A stretch of DNA of 64,000 nucleotides from the NCBI GenBank assembly GCA_002349055.1, contig DECD01000024.1, forward strand, positions 52,711-116,710. Direction: 5' to 3'. Below, piece by piece: positions 1-9,600 of the stretch (position 1 is its first letter; every line of letters starts with the position of its first letter). This stretch comes from Bacteroidales bacterium UBA2939 (GTDB lineage: Bacteria; Bacteroidota; Bacteroidia; Bacteroidales; P3). The notes beneath the pieces are model-generated. The model searched no databases. It saw only the letters and a program-made list of their open reading frames with translations, and was not told the DNA's origin. Both the position numbers and the translations under genes were made by a program.

Positions 1-1504
1 AGTAATAACCACCCTGCGCAAAGACACGCCCACTCTTGCTGTAGAGATCTTTATTGGTGCAATTGCGGTCGGCAAAGTTGAAGCCATCTTCCCAAGCAGT
101 GGTTGATGTAACATCTGGTGTTACGGCAGCAGCAGATACTCCACCGCTTGAGGCAAAAGAATAACCTTTGAAGGTACCGGGGGTGCCTTCAGATATACTC
201 GTAATTTTCCAACCTGTCACAACATAATCCTTGTAGTTACCGCCATATCTATCGTCCCACTGGGTTGCAGCATCTGCTGTCGGGTCCCCAAACAACTCAT
301 TGTAATAGGGCAATTGTATCTTAGCATAGCAATAATCATGGTTCAATGTATCCATATCCATTACAACGACAGACGATAAAGTCGTAGATGTTGCACCAGT
401 GCCAGCATGTTTGACACCAGCATTGACTGTAACACTGATAGTGCCCAGTTTTTTACCTTGATAAGGCTCGGCCGTTGCCCTACTGACCTTTTGATTTGTC
501 TTTGGGTTCCATACATATTCGGGATCAGGATTGATAACAGAAGGATACATGCCCCATTCCTTTAAAATGGGATAAGGAGCAATTGATGGATCGAGCACCC
601 ACTTGGCTATTCCTACGGTTTCCACATCCGCATCAGTCGGAGCGGTTCCTGATGTTCCGCTAATCCACCAAGTGCATAGTTTCTTATTGCTGTTCAATAT
701 GCTGCGGTAATACTCAAAGCGAGTCAGATACTCTTCGTCGGCGGGTAAGGTGCAAAAATAGGCAGCAAAATTGGCGTATGAATCATCAAAAGTAACATCT
801 TCTCCATCGCGATAATAATTATAATTATTTACACCACTTGTACCTGCATTGCTTATTATATTTCCACCATAGACTGGTTTCATAGTTGATGCACCAGTTA
901 TGTTGCCGTAGAACATGCAGTTCATTACCATCGTTTTGAGGTTAGACATTGTTGTGGCAACATTGTTATAACCTACAAGTCCGGCTGCAACGGTGCCTCC
1001 GGTAATATTGGCGTAACTGTAACAATTAATGACACGCGCCGTGCCAGCGAGCAGGCCCACGAGGCCGCCGACATTGCCGGTGCCGCCGACGGAGCCGGAG
1101 AGGATGCCGACGTTGTAGATGCGGGCAGCACCACTGGCAGTGCCAGCGATGGCGCCCACATCTGTTCCGCTCGTGATGTTGACATCCTCCAGCACCAAGT
1201 TCTTCACCGTGCCGGTGAGGGTGGTGAAGAGGGGGGCCGAGAGGCCGGAGATGCGGTAGGGCATGTGGGTGGTGGGGTCGATATTGGCCTCCAGGATGCC
1301 GTTGAAAGTGGAGACGCCGGGGGTGCCGACGGAGATGTCCTGCGTGATGACGTAGTGGCCGTCGGGATTGGTTATCGAACTCAACGAGGTGATATTCGTC
1401 TGCCCCCAAATCACTCCCGGAAACAGGAGTGCGGGCAGCAACAAAAAAATACGCAAAAGGGTCGCGTGTACGTGAAAAATGTTATATAATTTTTTAAATT
1501 TCAT
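1..1504 (-). CDS. Secreted GLUG-repeat surface protein, 5' part only
   Basis: An uninterrupted minus-strand frame of 501 codons starts at the ATG at 1504 and runs off the left edge with no stop, so the C-terminus is missing. The first ~35 residues form a signal peptide (MKFKKLYN, then a Leu-rich core ending near I-W-G-Q). Next comes a short region with N-x-D-G-H-Y-V-I, then GLUG-like modules (V-G-G-L-V-G followed by I-N-C-Y-S-Y around residues 120-160). GLUG proteins of Bacteroidota are usually exported adhesin-like proteins; this resembles the large minus-strand protein at 43960. A GGAAG lies just before the ATG. The first ~500 bp are GC-rich while 1-950 is visibly AT-richer. Export by T9SS is likely but the sorting domain is outside the window. 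Confidence 0.85.
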   Translation of the reverse strand, partial: MKFKKLYNIFHVHATLLRIFLLLPALLFPGVIWGQTNITSLSSITNPDGHYVITQDISVGTPGVSTFNGILEANIDPTTHMPYRISGLSAPLFTTLTGTVKNLVLEDVNITSGTDVGAIAGTASGAARIYNVGILSGSVGGTGNVGGLVGLLAGTARVINCYSYANITGGTVAAGLVGYNNVATTMSNLKTMVMNCMFYGNITGASTMKPVYGGNIISNAGTSGVNNYNYYRDGEDVTFDDSYANFAAYFCTLPADEEYLTRFEYYRSILNSNKKLCTWWISGTSGTAPTDADVETVGIAKWVLDPSIAPYPILKEWGMYPSVINPDPEYVWNPKTNQKVSRATAEPYQGKKLGTISVTVNAGVKHAGTGATSTTLSSVVVMDMDTLNHDYCYAKIQLPYYNELFGDPTADAATQWDDRYGGNYKDYVVTGWKITSISEGTPGTFKGYSFASSGGVSAAAVTPDVTSTTAWEDGFNFADRNCTNKDLYSKSGRVFAQGGYY

Positions 1505-1585
1505 TGCTTCCTGTTTTTTTAGTTATACGACAAAACACAATCGCTCAAGCATTTGTGGAGTGCATGGCCATTGTGGTCGGTAGTG

Positions 1586-1593
1586 CAAATATA
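1586..1593 (-). promoter_or_regulatory. Bacteroidota -7 box for the GLUG gene
   Basis: Minus-strand TATATTTG matches TAnnTTTG and lies ~80 bp upstream of the ATG at 1504. The -33 region falls inside the 7-bp array at 1605-1638, where TTTC replaces TTTG. Confidence 0.6.
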
Positions 1594-1604
1594 CAAATTT
1601 TTTT

Positions 1605-1638
1605 TTGAAATTGAAAATTGAAAGTTGAAAATTGAAAA
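1605..1638. repeat. 7-bp array (TTGAAAA type)
   Basis: Five TTGAAAA/TTGAAAG units, the first missing one base. It sits directly upstream of the minus-strand -7 box at 1586-1593, covering the -33 position. Confidence 0.85.
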
Positions 1639-1651
1639 TTTCGATGCCCTC

Positions 1652-1695
1652 CGTACCCTCTCTATGAATACGCTATGAATACGCTATGAATACTC
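1652..1695. repeat. 11-bp array (TATGAATACGC)
   Basis: Units start at 1663, 1674 and 1685, in exact 11-bp register, with a degenerate unit before them at 1652 (44 bp in total). Confidence 0.75.
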
Positions 1696-1774
1696 TGACA
1701 ACGCATCTGTTAAATTTAACTTAAAATCGTCTAATACGCTGTTAAAAAAATCGCTGTTAAAAATCTTCTCCCTA

Positions 1775-1818
1775 TCAACTCCGTGTCAACTCCGTGTCAA
1801 CTCCGTGTCAACTCTCAC
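1775..1818. repeat. 11-bp array (TCAACTCCGTG)
   Basis: Four units start at 1775, 1786, 1797 and 1808. The first three start identically and the last diverges, giving 44 bp. Confidence 0.85.
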
Positions 1819-1885
1819 TCGGTAACACACTTTTTTTAACATTTTCCCTTTCCTGCTTTCTCATTTCTCATTTTCAAAAATTTTG

Positions 1886-1893
1886 TATATTTG
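1886..1893 (+). promoter_or_regulatory. Candidate upstream tnaA promoter, -7 box
   Basis: TATATTTG fits TAnnTTTG. No good TTTG is seen 20 bp upstream (TTTC at 1864). Transcription from here would give a ~220-nt leader that includes the hairpin at 1940-1962. Confidence 0.45.
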
Positions 1894-1939
1894 CAGCCGT
1901 GATATGACTACATCCAATCCTCATATGACCCTCCATAAA

Positions 1940-1962
1940 CTCTTCTTAAATATCAAGAAGAG
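1940..1962 (+). promoter_or_regulatory. Hairpin in the tnaA leader
   Basis: An 8-bp perfect inverted repeat (CTCTTCTT / AAGAAGAG) surrounds a 7-nt AT loop. It lies inside a 25-codon frame starting at ATG 1904 and ending at TGA 1979-1981. There is no strong U tract, so attenuator, processing site or chance are all possible. Confidence 0.35.
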
Positions 1963-1976
1963 AGACGTTTATTTTA

Positions 1977-2004
1977 GTTGAAAGTTGAAAGTTGAAAGTT
2001 GAAA
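1977..2004. repeat. 7-bp array, four GTTGAAA units
   Basis: Four identical 7-bp units (28 bp) begin two bases before the TGA of the 25-codon leader frame and ~60 bp upstream of the nearer tnaA -7 box. Confidence 0.9.
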
Positions 2005-2066
2005 GTTGCTACGCAATTCTTTCTTTTTTCAATCTCGAAAGAGCCATTTTTGGCTTCGATTTCGCA

Positions 2067-2074
2067 TATTTTTG
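2067..2074 (+). promoter_or_regulatory. Candidate proximal tnaA promoter, -7 box
   Basis: TATTTTTG fits TAnnTTTG, ~48 bp upstream of the tnaA ATG. The nearest TTTG (2049-2052) is only 14 bp away, closer than the usual ~20. Confidence 0.45.
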
Positions 2075-2121
2075 CAGATTTATGAATTTTTAACATATTA
2101 ACAATTAAAAAATAAAAAATT

Positions 2122-3498
2122 ATGGAACTTCCCTTTGCAGAAGCTTGGAAAATCAAGATGGTTGAACCCATCAAGAAGAGCACCCGCGAGCAACGCGAGA
2201 AGTGGCTCAACGAGGCTCACCAGAATGTGTTCATGCTGAAGAGCGACTACGTCTACATCGACCTGCTGACCGACAGCGGCACCGGCGCCATGAGCGACCG
2301 CCAGTGGGGCGCGATGATGATGGGCGACGAGAGCTACGGCGGCGCCCGCTCGTTCTTCCACATGAAGGACACCATCACCGAAATCACCGGTTTTGAGTAT
2401 GTTATCCCCACCCACCAGGGTCGTGCCGCCGAGAACGTGCTGTTCAGCTACCTGGTGAAGCCCGGCATGATTATCCCCGGCAACGCCCACTTCGACACCA
2501 CCAAGGGTCACATCGAGAGCCGCAAGGCTTTCGCCATCGACGTGACCGTCAAGGAGGCTTACGACACCCAGCTCGAGGTGCCTTTCAAAGGCAATGTCGA
2601 CCTGGAGAAGCTTGAGAAGATACTGAAAGAGAACAAGGGCAATGTGCCCTTCATGGTGCTCACCGTGACCAATAACACCGTGGGCGGACAGCCCGTCTCG
2701 ATGCAGAATATCCGCGAGACCTGCGAGCTCTGCCACAAATACGGTGTGCCCGTGAACATCGACAGCGCCCGCTTCATCGAGAACGCCTACTTCATCAAGA
2801 CCCGCGAGAAAGGCTACGAGAACAAGACCCTCGCCGAAATTTGCAAGGAGATGTTCGGCTATGCCGACAGCATGACCATGAGCGCCAAGAAGGACGGCCT
2901 CGTGAACATGGGCGGCTTCATCGCCACCAACAAGCAGGACTGGTACGAGGGTGCCAAGATGTTCTGCATCCCCTTCGAGGGCTTCCTGACCTACGGCGGT
3001 ATGAACGGCCGCGATATGGACGCTCTGGCTGTCGGTCTGAAAGAAAACCTTGAGTTCGAGATGGTTGAGACCCGTATCAAACAGGTCCACTACCTCGCCG
3101 CCAAATTGGATGAATACGGCATCCCCTACCAGCGTCCCGCCGGTGGCCACGCCATCTTCGTCGACGCCGACAAGGTGCTGACCAACATCCCGAAGGAGGA
3201 GTTCCCCGCCCAGACGCTGACCTGCGAGCTGTACCTCGAGGCCGGTATCCGCGCCTGCGAGATTGGCTATGTGCTGGCCGACCGCGACCCCGTGACCCGC
3301 GAGAACCGCTTCGGTGGCAACGACTTCGTGCGCCTCTGCATCCCGCGCCGCGTGTACACCAACAACCACATGGACGTCATCGCCGCCGCCCTGAAGAATG
3401 TCTACGACCGTCGCGACAGCATCAAACGCGGTTTGGAGATTACCTGGGAAGCCGAGCTGATGAGACACTTTACCTGCCAGTTTAAACGACTGGGTTAA
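2122..3498 (+). CDS. tnaA: Tryptophanase (L-tryptophan indole-lyase)
   Basis: Cytoplasmic PLP enzyme of 458 aa that cleaves tryptophan to indole, pyruvate and ammonia. The family signature S-A-K-K-D places the PLP lysine at K257; Y-I-D-L-L-T-D-S-G-T and P-T-H-Q-G-R-A-A-E match the tryptophanase/tyrosine phenol-lyase fold. The two are told apart at the substrate loop: tyrosine phenol-lyase has S-M-E-R-G with a substrate-binding Arg, tryptophanase has V-E-I-G; this protein reads A-C-E-I-G followed by R-D-P, so tryptophanase is favoured. Length is close to the E. coli enzyme (471 aa). It seems monocistronic, with a 7-bp array directly after its stop. No tnaC-like Trp leader was found. Confidence 0.93.
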   Translation: MELPFAEAWKIKMVEPIKKSTREQREKWLNEAHQNVFMLKSDYVYIDLLTDSGTGAMSDRQWGAMMMGDESYGGARSFFHMKDTITEITGFEYVIPTHQGRAAENVLFSYLVKPGMIIPGNAHFDTTKGHIESRKAFAIDVTVKEAYDTQLEVPFKGNVDLEKLEKILKENKGNVPFMVLTVTNNTVGGQPVSMQNIRETCELCHKYGVPVNIDSARFIENAYFIKTREKGYENKTLAEICKEMFGYADSMTMSAKKDGLVNMGGFIATNKQDWYEGAKMFCIPFEGFLTYGGMNGRDMDALAVGLKENLEFEMVETRIKQVHYLAAKLDEYGIPYQRPAGGHAIFVDADKVLTNIPKEEFPAQTLTCELYLEAGIRACEIGYVLADRDPVTRENRFGGNDFVRLCIPRRVYTNNHMDVIAAALKNVYDRRDSIKRGLEITWEAELMRHFTCQFKRLG

Positions 3499-3526
3499 AT
3501 TGAAAGTTGAAAATTGAAAATTGAAA
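3499..3526. repeat. 7-bp array touching the tnaA stop codon
   Basis: Four units (ATTGAAA, GTTGAAA, ATTGAAA, ATTGAAA; 28 bp) start at the base after the TAA and end ~35 bp before the next -7 box. Confidence 0.9.
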
Positions 3527-3561
3527 ATTTTTAATTTAGAACTTTCTAAACTCATTCACAA

Positions 3562-3569
3562 TAAATTTG
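3562..3569 (+). promoter_or_regulatory. -7 box for the type B surface protein
   Basis: TAAATTTG fits TAnnTTTG. It lies immediately before a long palindrome and 24 bp before the chosen ATG, implying a very short 5' UTR. No clear -33 TTTG. Confidence 0.5.
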
Positions 3570-3606
3570 CACGATGCGCGTTATCTCAAGATAATGCGCA
3601 TCGTGC
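3569..3606 (+). promoter_or_regulatory. 38-nt palindrome covering the start codon
   Basis: Two 11-bp perfect arms (GCACGATGCGC / GCGCATCGTGC) enclose an inner TTATCT-CA-AGATAA stem. The whole dyad overlaps the last base of the -7 box, the expected transcription start and the ATG at 3594. It could be an operator or an RNA hairpin hiding the start codon. Confidence 0.6.
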
Positions 3607-6600
3607 GTTCTATAATAATAGGGTTGTTGATGGGCGTCGGCTTGATGGCGGAGGCTCAGGAGGGGTGCACCCCGAAGGTGCTTCCTTGGAGCGAGTCGTT
3701 TGACTCCTACGGGGTTGGGGCCGCGTTGATGCCTCCATGCTGGAGCGGCAGCCACAACTACGACATAGGGGCCGTGCCCCATGTGGACAGTGCCGTCCAT
3801 TACGACGGCACGGCGTCGCTGATGCTCTATTCGGGCACCCTGACGGGCAGCCACTACAGCATGGCCATCGGCCCGGAGATTGACGCCGACCTCACGTCGG
3901 GGGTGTACGCCCGCTTCCAGTTCTATGCCCTCAGCACCTCGGTGGCCCTCGAGGTGGGTGTCTGCAACGACACCAACCGCTACACCCGCAACTTCGTACC
4001 CCTTGACACCGTGCATGTTGACCAAGGACGGCATTGGAAGGAAGTGGTGATAGACCTGAGCCGCTACAGCGGCACGGGGCGGCGGCTGGCCTTCCGCTTG
4101 CAGCGGACATTGCAAGCCGACGTGTGCAACTGCTATGTCGACAACCTGCGCGTGGAGGGCTGCGGCACCACTGTGCCCGAGGTCTACCACATCACGCACA
4201 ACAGCCTGACGGTGGATTGGGAGCGCTTCGGCATCGGAGCCATCCTGCTGGAATACAACGACATGGCGATAGATGATGCCGTGGCACCCCTGACACTCAC
4301 GGGTCTCACGCCATTGACAGAATACACCCTCAGCACGGGATGTGCCGACGGAACCCGTCAGGCGGTGACCGTCAGTACATTGGCGGCTCCAAGCCTGCAA
4401 CCCACCTACTACCGCGCGCAACTGACCCTGGAAGGCGACAGCACGCCCGAGGTGCTGCCGCTGCCGCTGGAAAGCATTGACATAGGACAACTTACGATAG
4501 CCTTGCGCTACCGAGGCAACTCCTCGACACGCCTACAGGTGGGTGTGATGGAGTATGCCCTTGAGGCAGAGACCTTCACGGCGTTGGACACCCTGACTCC
4601 CGGCAGCGGGTGGCAGCGGGCGACAGTACCTCTGGCCCCCTATACCGGCACCGGACGCTACCTGGCCCTGATGGCCACAGGCGAACACTCTGTGGAAATT
4701 GCCGACCTCCGCGTGGCGCGCTGCCTGATTGACAGCGTGCGGCTCTACGACCTGACAGACGCCTCGGTCGCCGTGGCGTGGGACACCCTCACCGTCGGCG
4801 TGGGCGGCGGGGTGACCATTGAATATGGCGTTCCGGGCTTTGCCGCCGGCAGCGGCACCACGGTCACGCCTACCACCAATCCATTCATCCTCACAGGATT
4901 GCTTCCATCGACAGAATATGACTTGCTGGTGATGCCCAGCTGCGGCGACGAGCCGTCGGCCTTCGACCGCCACCGCATCACCACCTTCTCGCACGAGGTG
5001 TCGGCCCCCTACTGCATGTCGTTCGAGATGGGCGGCACGCTGCCCCAGGGATGGGTCTGCGGGCAGGGGAGCGTAGCCATCGGCAGCAACGCCTACGAGG
5101 GCAGCCACGGGTTGCACCTGGCGGCGCACTCGCTGGTGGCGATGCCCCGCATAGCCACCGACACAGGTGCCACGGTGGTGGTGGAGTGCTACAGCTATGG
5201 CACTGGGACTCTGGAGCTAGGCTTCATGGAGAACCCCTTCGGCACCTTCACCCCCTTCGACACCCTGACGGGTGGCAGCGGCTGGCGGCGACAGCTGACG
5301 ACGACCGTCGTCCCGGAAGGGCAGCTCCTGGCGCTGCGCAGCAACACGGCATGGGATATCGACGCCCTGGCGGTGCATGGCGACGCGGTGACCTCCCTCT
5401 CGGTCGACTCCATCGGAAAGACCTCGGCGCTAGTGAGTTGGCAGACCCTGCTGGGCGACAGCGTGGAGATAGAATATGCCGCCGTCCCCTCGGCCACCGC
5501 CGACTTCACCCCCGGGACGGGCATCGCCCTACAAGGGAAAGACAGCCTGACCCTCGACGGGCTGACCCCCGGAACTTTCTATGCCGTCCACCTGCGTCCC
5601 GTTGGCGACGGCCAAGGCTGCCTCTACCAGAGCTGCCACCTGCAAACCGCCGCGGGCCCCACGGCCGTCCCCTACTGCGAAAACTTCGACAACCTCAGCG
5701 CCCTCCCCACAGGGTGGCGTCGGAAATCGGACTACGGCGAGTACCCCATTGTCAGCACCGAGCGCAACCACTCGCCGAGCAAGGGCCTGCGCTTCTCGGC
5801 CACCGCCACTGCCAAGACCGTGGCGCTGCTGCCCGACTTCGTCAGCGAAAGCGAGCACCTGACGATGGCTTTCTGGACCAATGTCACACTCAACCCCCAA
5901 GGAGCGATGCTGTTGGTGGGCCACCTGAGGAACATCACCGACATAAATTCCTTCGTCCCGAGCGACACCATAACATTCTCGCAGACAGAGCGATGGGAGC
6001 ACCATGTGGTAGACCTGGGCACCGCTCATGAGCAGACGGCATTGATGCTGGTGGGTGGCAGCAGCGGCGAGACACGCGTGTTCATCGACGACCTTTGTGT
6101 GGAGTCTTGCCTCGCCGACGAGATAAGGGTCTCGTCGGTAGACAGCTCGTCGCTGTCGGTGTACTGGAACAGCCGAGGGGTAGCCGCGATGGACATCACC
6201 CTCAGCGGCAACGGAGAGAACGTGAGGGACACCTTCAGTTTGTCGCCCGCCATCCTCACGGACATCGAACCCAACACCTCTTACACGCTGGTCTTCCGTG
6301 CGTTGTGCGACTGTGGCGACAACGGAGGCGCTCATCTTGTGGGATACGGCTCCGATGGAGAAGTCGCGCAAGACCAAATCACCTCAATCACCACACAAAC
6401 AATGCCGGCATACGTCAACGCTCCCTTCTGCACCAGTTTCGAGCAAGAAAACACCGGCATGTTCCCCTACAACTGGGGGCGGTCGCGAACCTCTGTGAGG
6501 GTCAGCGACAGAAACTACCATGACGGCAGCCACAGCCTTCTTGTGGAGGACAGCTGCTACCTGATGCTGCCGCCCATGCGCAATATACCGACGCTGACGG

Positions 6601-9600
6601 CGAGCCTCTACGCTTACGCCACCAGCGAGGCGGGCCTCGGCGAAGGGGTCATCGTGCTGGGCGTGATGCGTTATCGCGACACGCTAGCGAGTTTCACTGC
6701 CGTCGACACCCTGACCCTGACGCGCCCCGGCGAATGGCAGCGATTGTGGGGCGACCTGGCAGGATATGACGGGAATGGCAGGTTCATCACACTGAAAATC
6801 AAAGCCAACGGCTCCTGCACCTTCTTCCTCGACGACCTCTCCATTGCCGCCAGCGCCATTGGTGAGGCCACGGTGGACGACACCGGATTGGTGAGCTGGG
6901 AAGGGCTGCATGCCCCGACGATGGTGGCCATTGAATACGGCACCCAAGGCTTCCCTCGCGGTAACGGCCAGCAGGACACCGTTGCGGCACAGCCTTACCC
7001 ATTGCCGAACCTCGTTGCCGGAGAGAACTACGACATCTACCTCACCCCCATTACAGACACCACGCCGAGCTGCATGGCGACCCAGCTCACCCTGGGAGCC
7101 CTGGCCACGACCCCCTACTGCGAGCAATTTGAGTCGGCCCCCCTGTCGGGCATGCCCATGGGGTGGTCGATGGGACGCACCTACGGCGGCACCCCCGCCA
7201 TCGCCGCCGGGAACAACCGCAGCCTCCAGCTGCGCGGCCATGCCGCCGCCACCAACCGCAGCATTGCCGTACTCCCATTGTTGCAAATATCTGATACCAT
7301 GCAGCTTAATATAAGCCTGCGTGCCAGCAATGCCAATGCCCGTCTGGTGGTGGGACATATCGGCGAGAATGCCGACCCCAACACTTTTGTCGCCACAGAC
7401 ACCCTTGAAGCCAATACCCTTTGGCGTCGCGTGGCGGTCCTCGTCGACCCGCCCCAGGGCCGGCGGCTGGCGGTGAGCTGCTTTTCCATCAACCAGAACG
7501 ACGCGCAGGTGTGGATTGACAGCCTTGCGGTCACCCGCGGCCTCTCCCCCACCCTGGCCATCACCAGCGCCCGCACACTCACCTTTAGCGGAGCCAACGG
7601 ATTCTATGAATACGGCCCTGCCGGTTTCATGCAGGGAGGCGGCACCCTTGTCCACGTCACAACAGACACGCTGGAAATCAGCGGACTTACGCCAGAAAGC
7701 AGTTATTGGTTCTACAGCCGTGAGGACAGCCTCACGCTGACCTGCATGCCCCCCGCCAAGATACGCATGCCCGCCGAAGCAGCCCTGCCCTACTGTCAGG
7801 GTGACACTACCTTCGAGCGCCTCCAGCTGCCCGAGATGGCCATTGACAGCATCCGTCACCTATACCTCTACCTCACCACCGGCGAGGCCGGGAGGATTGT
7901 TGTCGGGGTGATGGAGCACGACGGCGACTGGGAGCACCTGACGGCGGTGGACACCCTTGAGGCGGAAGGTGGCATAAGACAGCTACATACCATACTATTA
8001 GACACTTATACGGGCAGCGGCCGTTTCGTCGGGCTGCTGTCTCCCACGGGGAGTGTCGCCGTGGAGCGCCTCACCGCCACTGGATGCCCATGGGTCACCT
8101 TCGAGGAAGGGAATGACAACAGCGTCATCATTGTCGGCAACGGCCAGGCAGAATACGGCCCCGAAGGGTTTGCTCCCGGCAGCGGCACCGCCGTCACGGT
8201 GACCGACAGCCTGACCCTCCCCTTGGCCGACACGCAACGCTATGATTTCTACCCACTTTGCGGCAGCGAGACCCCCTGCTACGCCCCTATGCGCTGGCAG
8301 AGCACGATGACCGTGGCGCTGCCCTATTGTGTCGCTTTCGGCGACAGCCTTCCCAACGGCTGGACAACCCGCAGCAATGCACTAGACGACAATGCTGTAA
8401 GCGTCGGCGACAGCACCTTGACGCTCCATGCCGCCCCTCGCCGCGAGGTCGTTGTCAGGCTCCCCGTCATGCAGGAGCACGACGTGGTGACGGAGATGGA
8501 CGTAAAGGTCTCAAGCACTGACGCCAAGCTGCTGTTGGGCGGCGACACCGTGGAGGCTATTCCCGGGGAGTGGCGGCATGTGAGGATGCGCACCCTCCAT
8601 GAGGGGCGGCCGACCCTCCGCGCCGTGGGCGACGGCACGGTAGAGATTAGGAAGCTCCATGTGGAGCGCTGTTCGCTCCCGCTCAGTGTCACCGTGGGAC
8701 AACCCGGTGGCCGTGGTGTGGAGATTGGATGGGACACGACGGGTGTGAGCGGTCCCTTCTTCATCGAATACCGCTTGACGGGAAGTGACAACGGCATCAT
8801 TATGAGGGCCGAAGAGCCTCCGCTGGCCCTTCAGCTGCTTCCCGACACCAGCTATCAACTCTATCTGCGTTGCGACTCCATCGGTTCCTCCTGCCGCGAA
8901 CCTCTCACTATCTCCACCCTCTCCGACCCCATAACCCTGCCCTACTGCACCGCCTTCAATCTCACCGACCACCTCCATGCCCCCGAAGGGTGGTATCTGG
9001 CGAGTGACGACGAGCACAGTTACTTCGTAATGCCACAGTTCGACACCACGTTGCAATCCCTCAACATACTGATTCTCGCCAAGATGCAGTACGGCGGACA
9101 GACGTTGACCCTGGGCAGTATGGCCGATGCCGGCAATCCCGAAACCTTTGACTCGCTGGTCACCTTCGTTGCCGACGGCGACGGCGTGAACCGCTTCTTC
9201 CACTCGCTGTCGCACTACTACGGCAACGGCCGTTTCCTAGCGCTGCGGCCCAACGGCGAAGGATGGGTGCATGTGGAGCACCTCTCGGTGGACACCTGCG
9301 CCGCCTATAACATCGCCATCACCGAGAACGAGAGCAACCACCTCGTCATTGAATGGGAGCAGCAAGGCGCGCCGACCGTCAGCGTGGAATATGGCCCCAT
9401 CGGGTTCGTCCCCGGCCAGGGCACCCTGCTAACGGCCGACACCTCGCCGCTGCGCATCGACAGCCTGGTCCCCCTGACAGACTATGCTTTCATTGTCAGC
9501 AGCTTGTGCAGTGAGACCTCGTGTCGCGTGGCAGTCACCGACACCTTCCTCACCTTCACCCCCAAAGGTGGCACCGGCTGTATCGACTACACCGACCTCC

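Larger units (their letters stand above)
1505..2121. other. Long intergenic region rich in short tandem arrays
   Basis: This 617-bp stretch between two divergent genes holds a minus-strand promoter, two 7-bp arrays (1605-1638, 1977-2004), two 11-bp arrays (1652-1695, 1775-1818), a hairpin (1940-1962), and candidate plus-strand promoters for tnaA. No gene of convincing length was found. Confidence 0.8.

Noticed and set aside
1904..1981. tnaC-type leader peptide gene
   Set aside because: No Trp or Pro-stall pattern in the 25 codons; kept only as part of a low-interest leader finding.
2122..3498. Tyrosine phenol-lyase instead of tryptophanase
   Set aside because: The substrate-loop Arg of tyrosine phenol-lyase is replaced by Ile in A-C-E-I-G, as in tryptophanases.
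2098..3555. Long antisense frames opposite tnaA, pgm, recA, metG, the aminotransferase and the surA-like gene
   Set aside because: They mirror GC-rich codons of clearly recognised genes and show Val/Gly/His-rich, familyless composition.
3567..3593. TTG start for the type B giant protein
   Set aside because: The TTG is part of the -7 box; the ATG at 3594 gives a better signal peptide.
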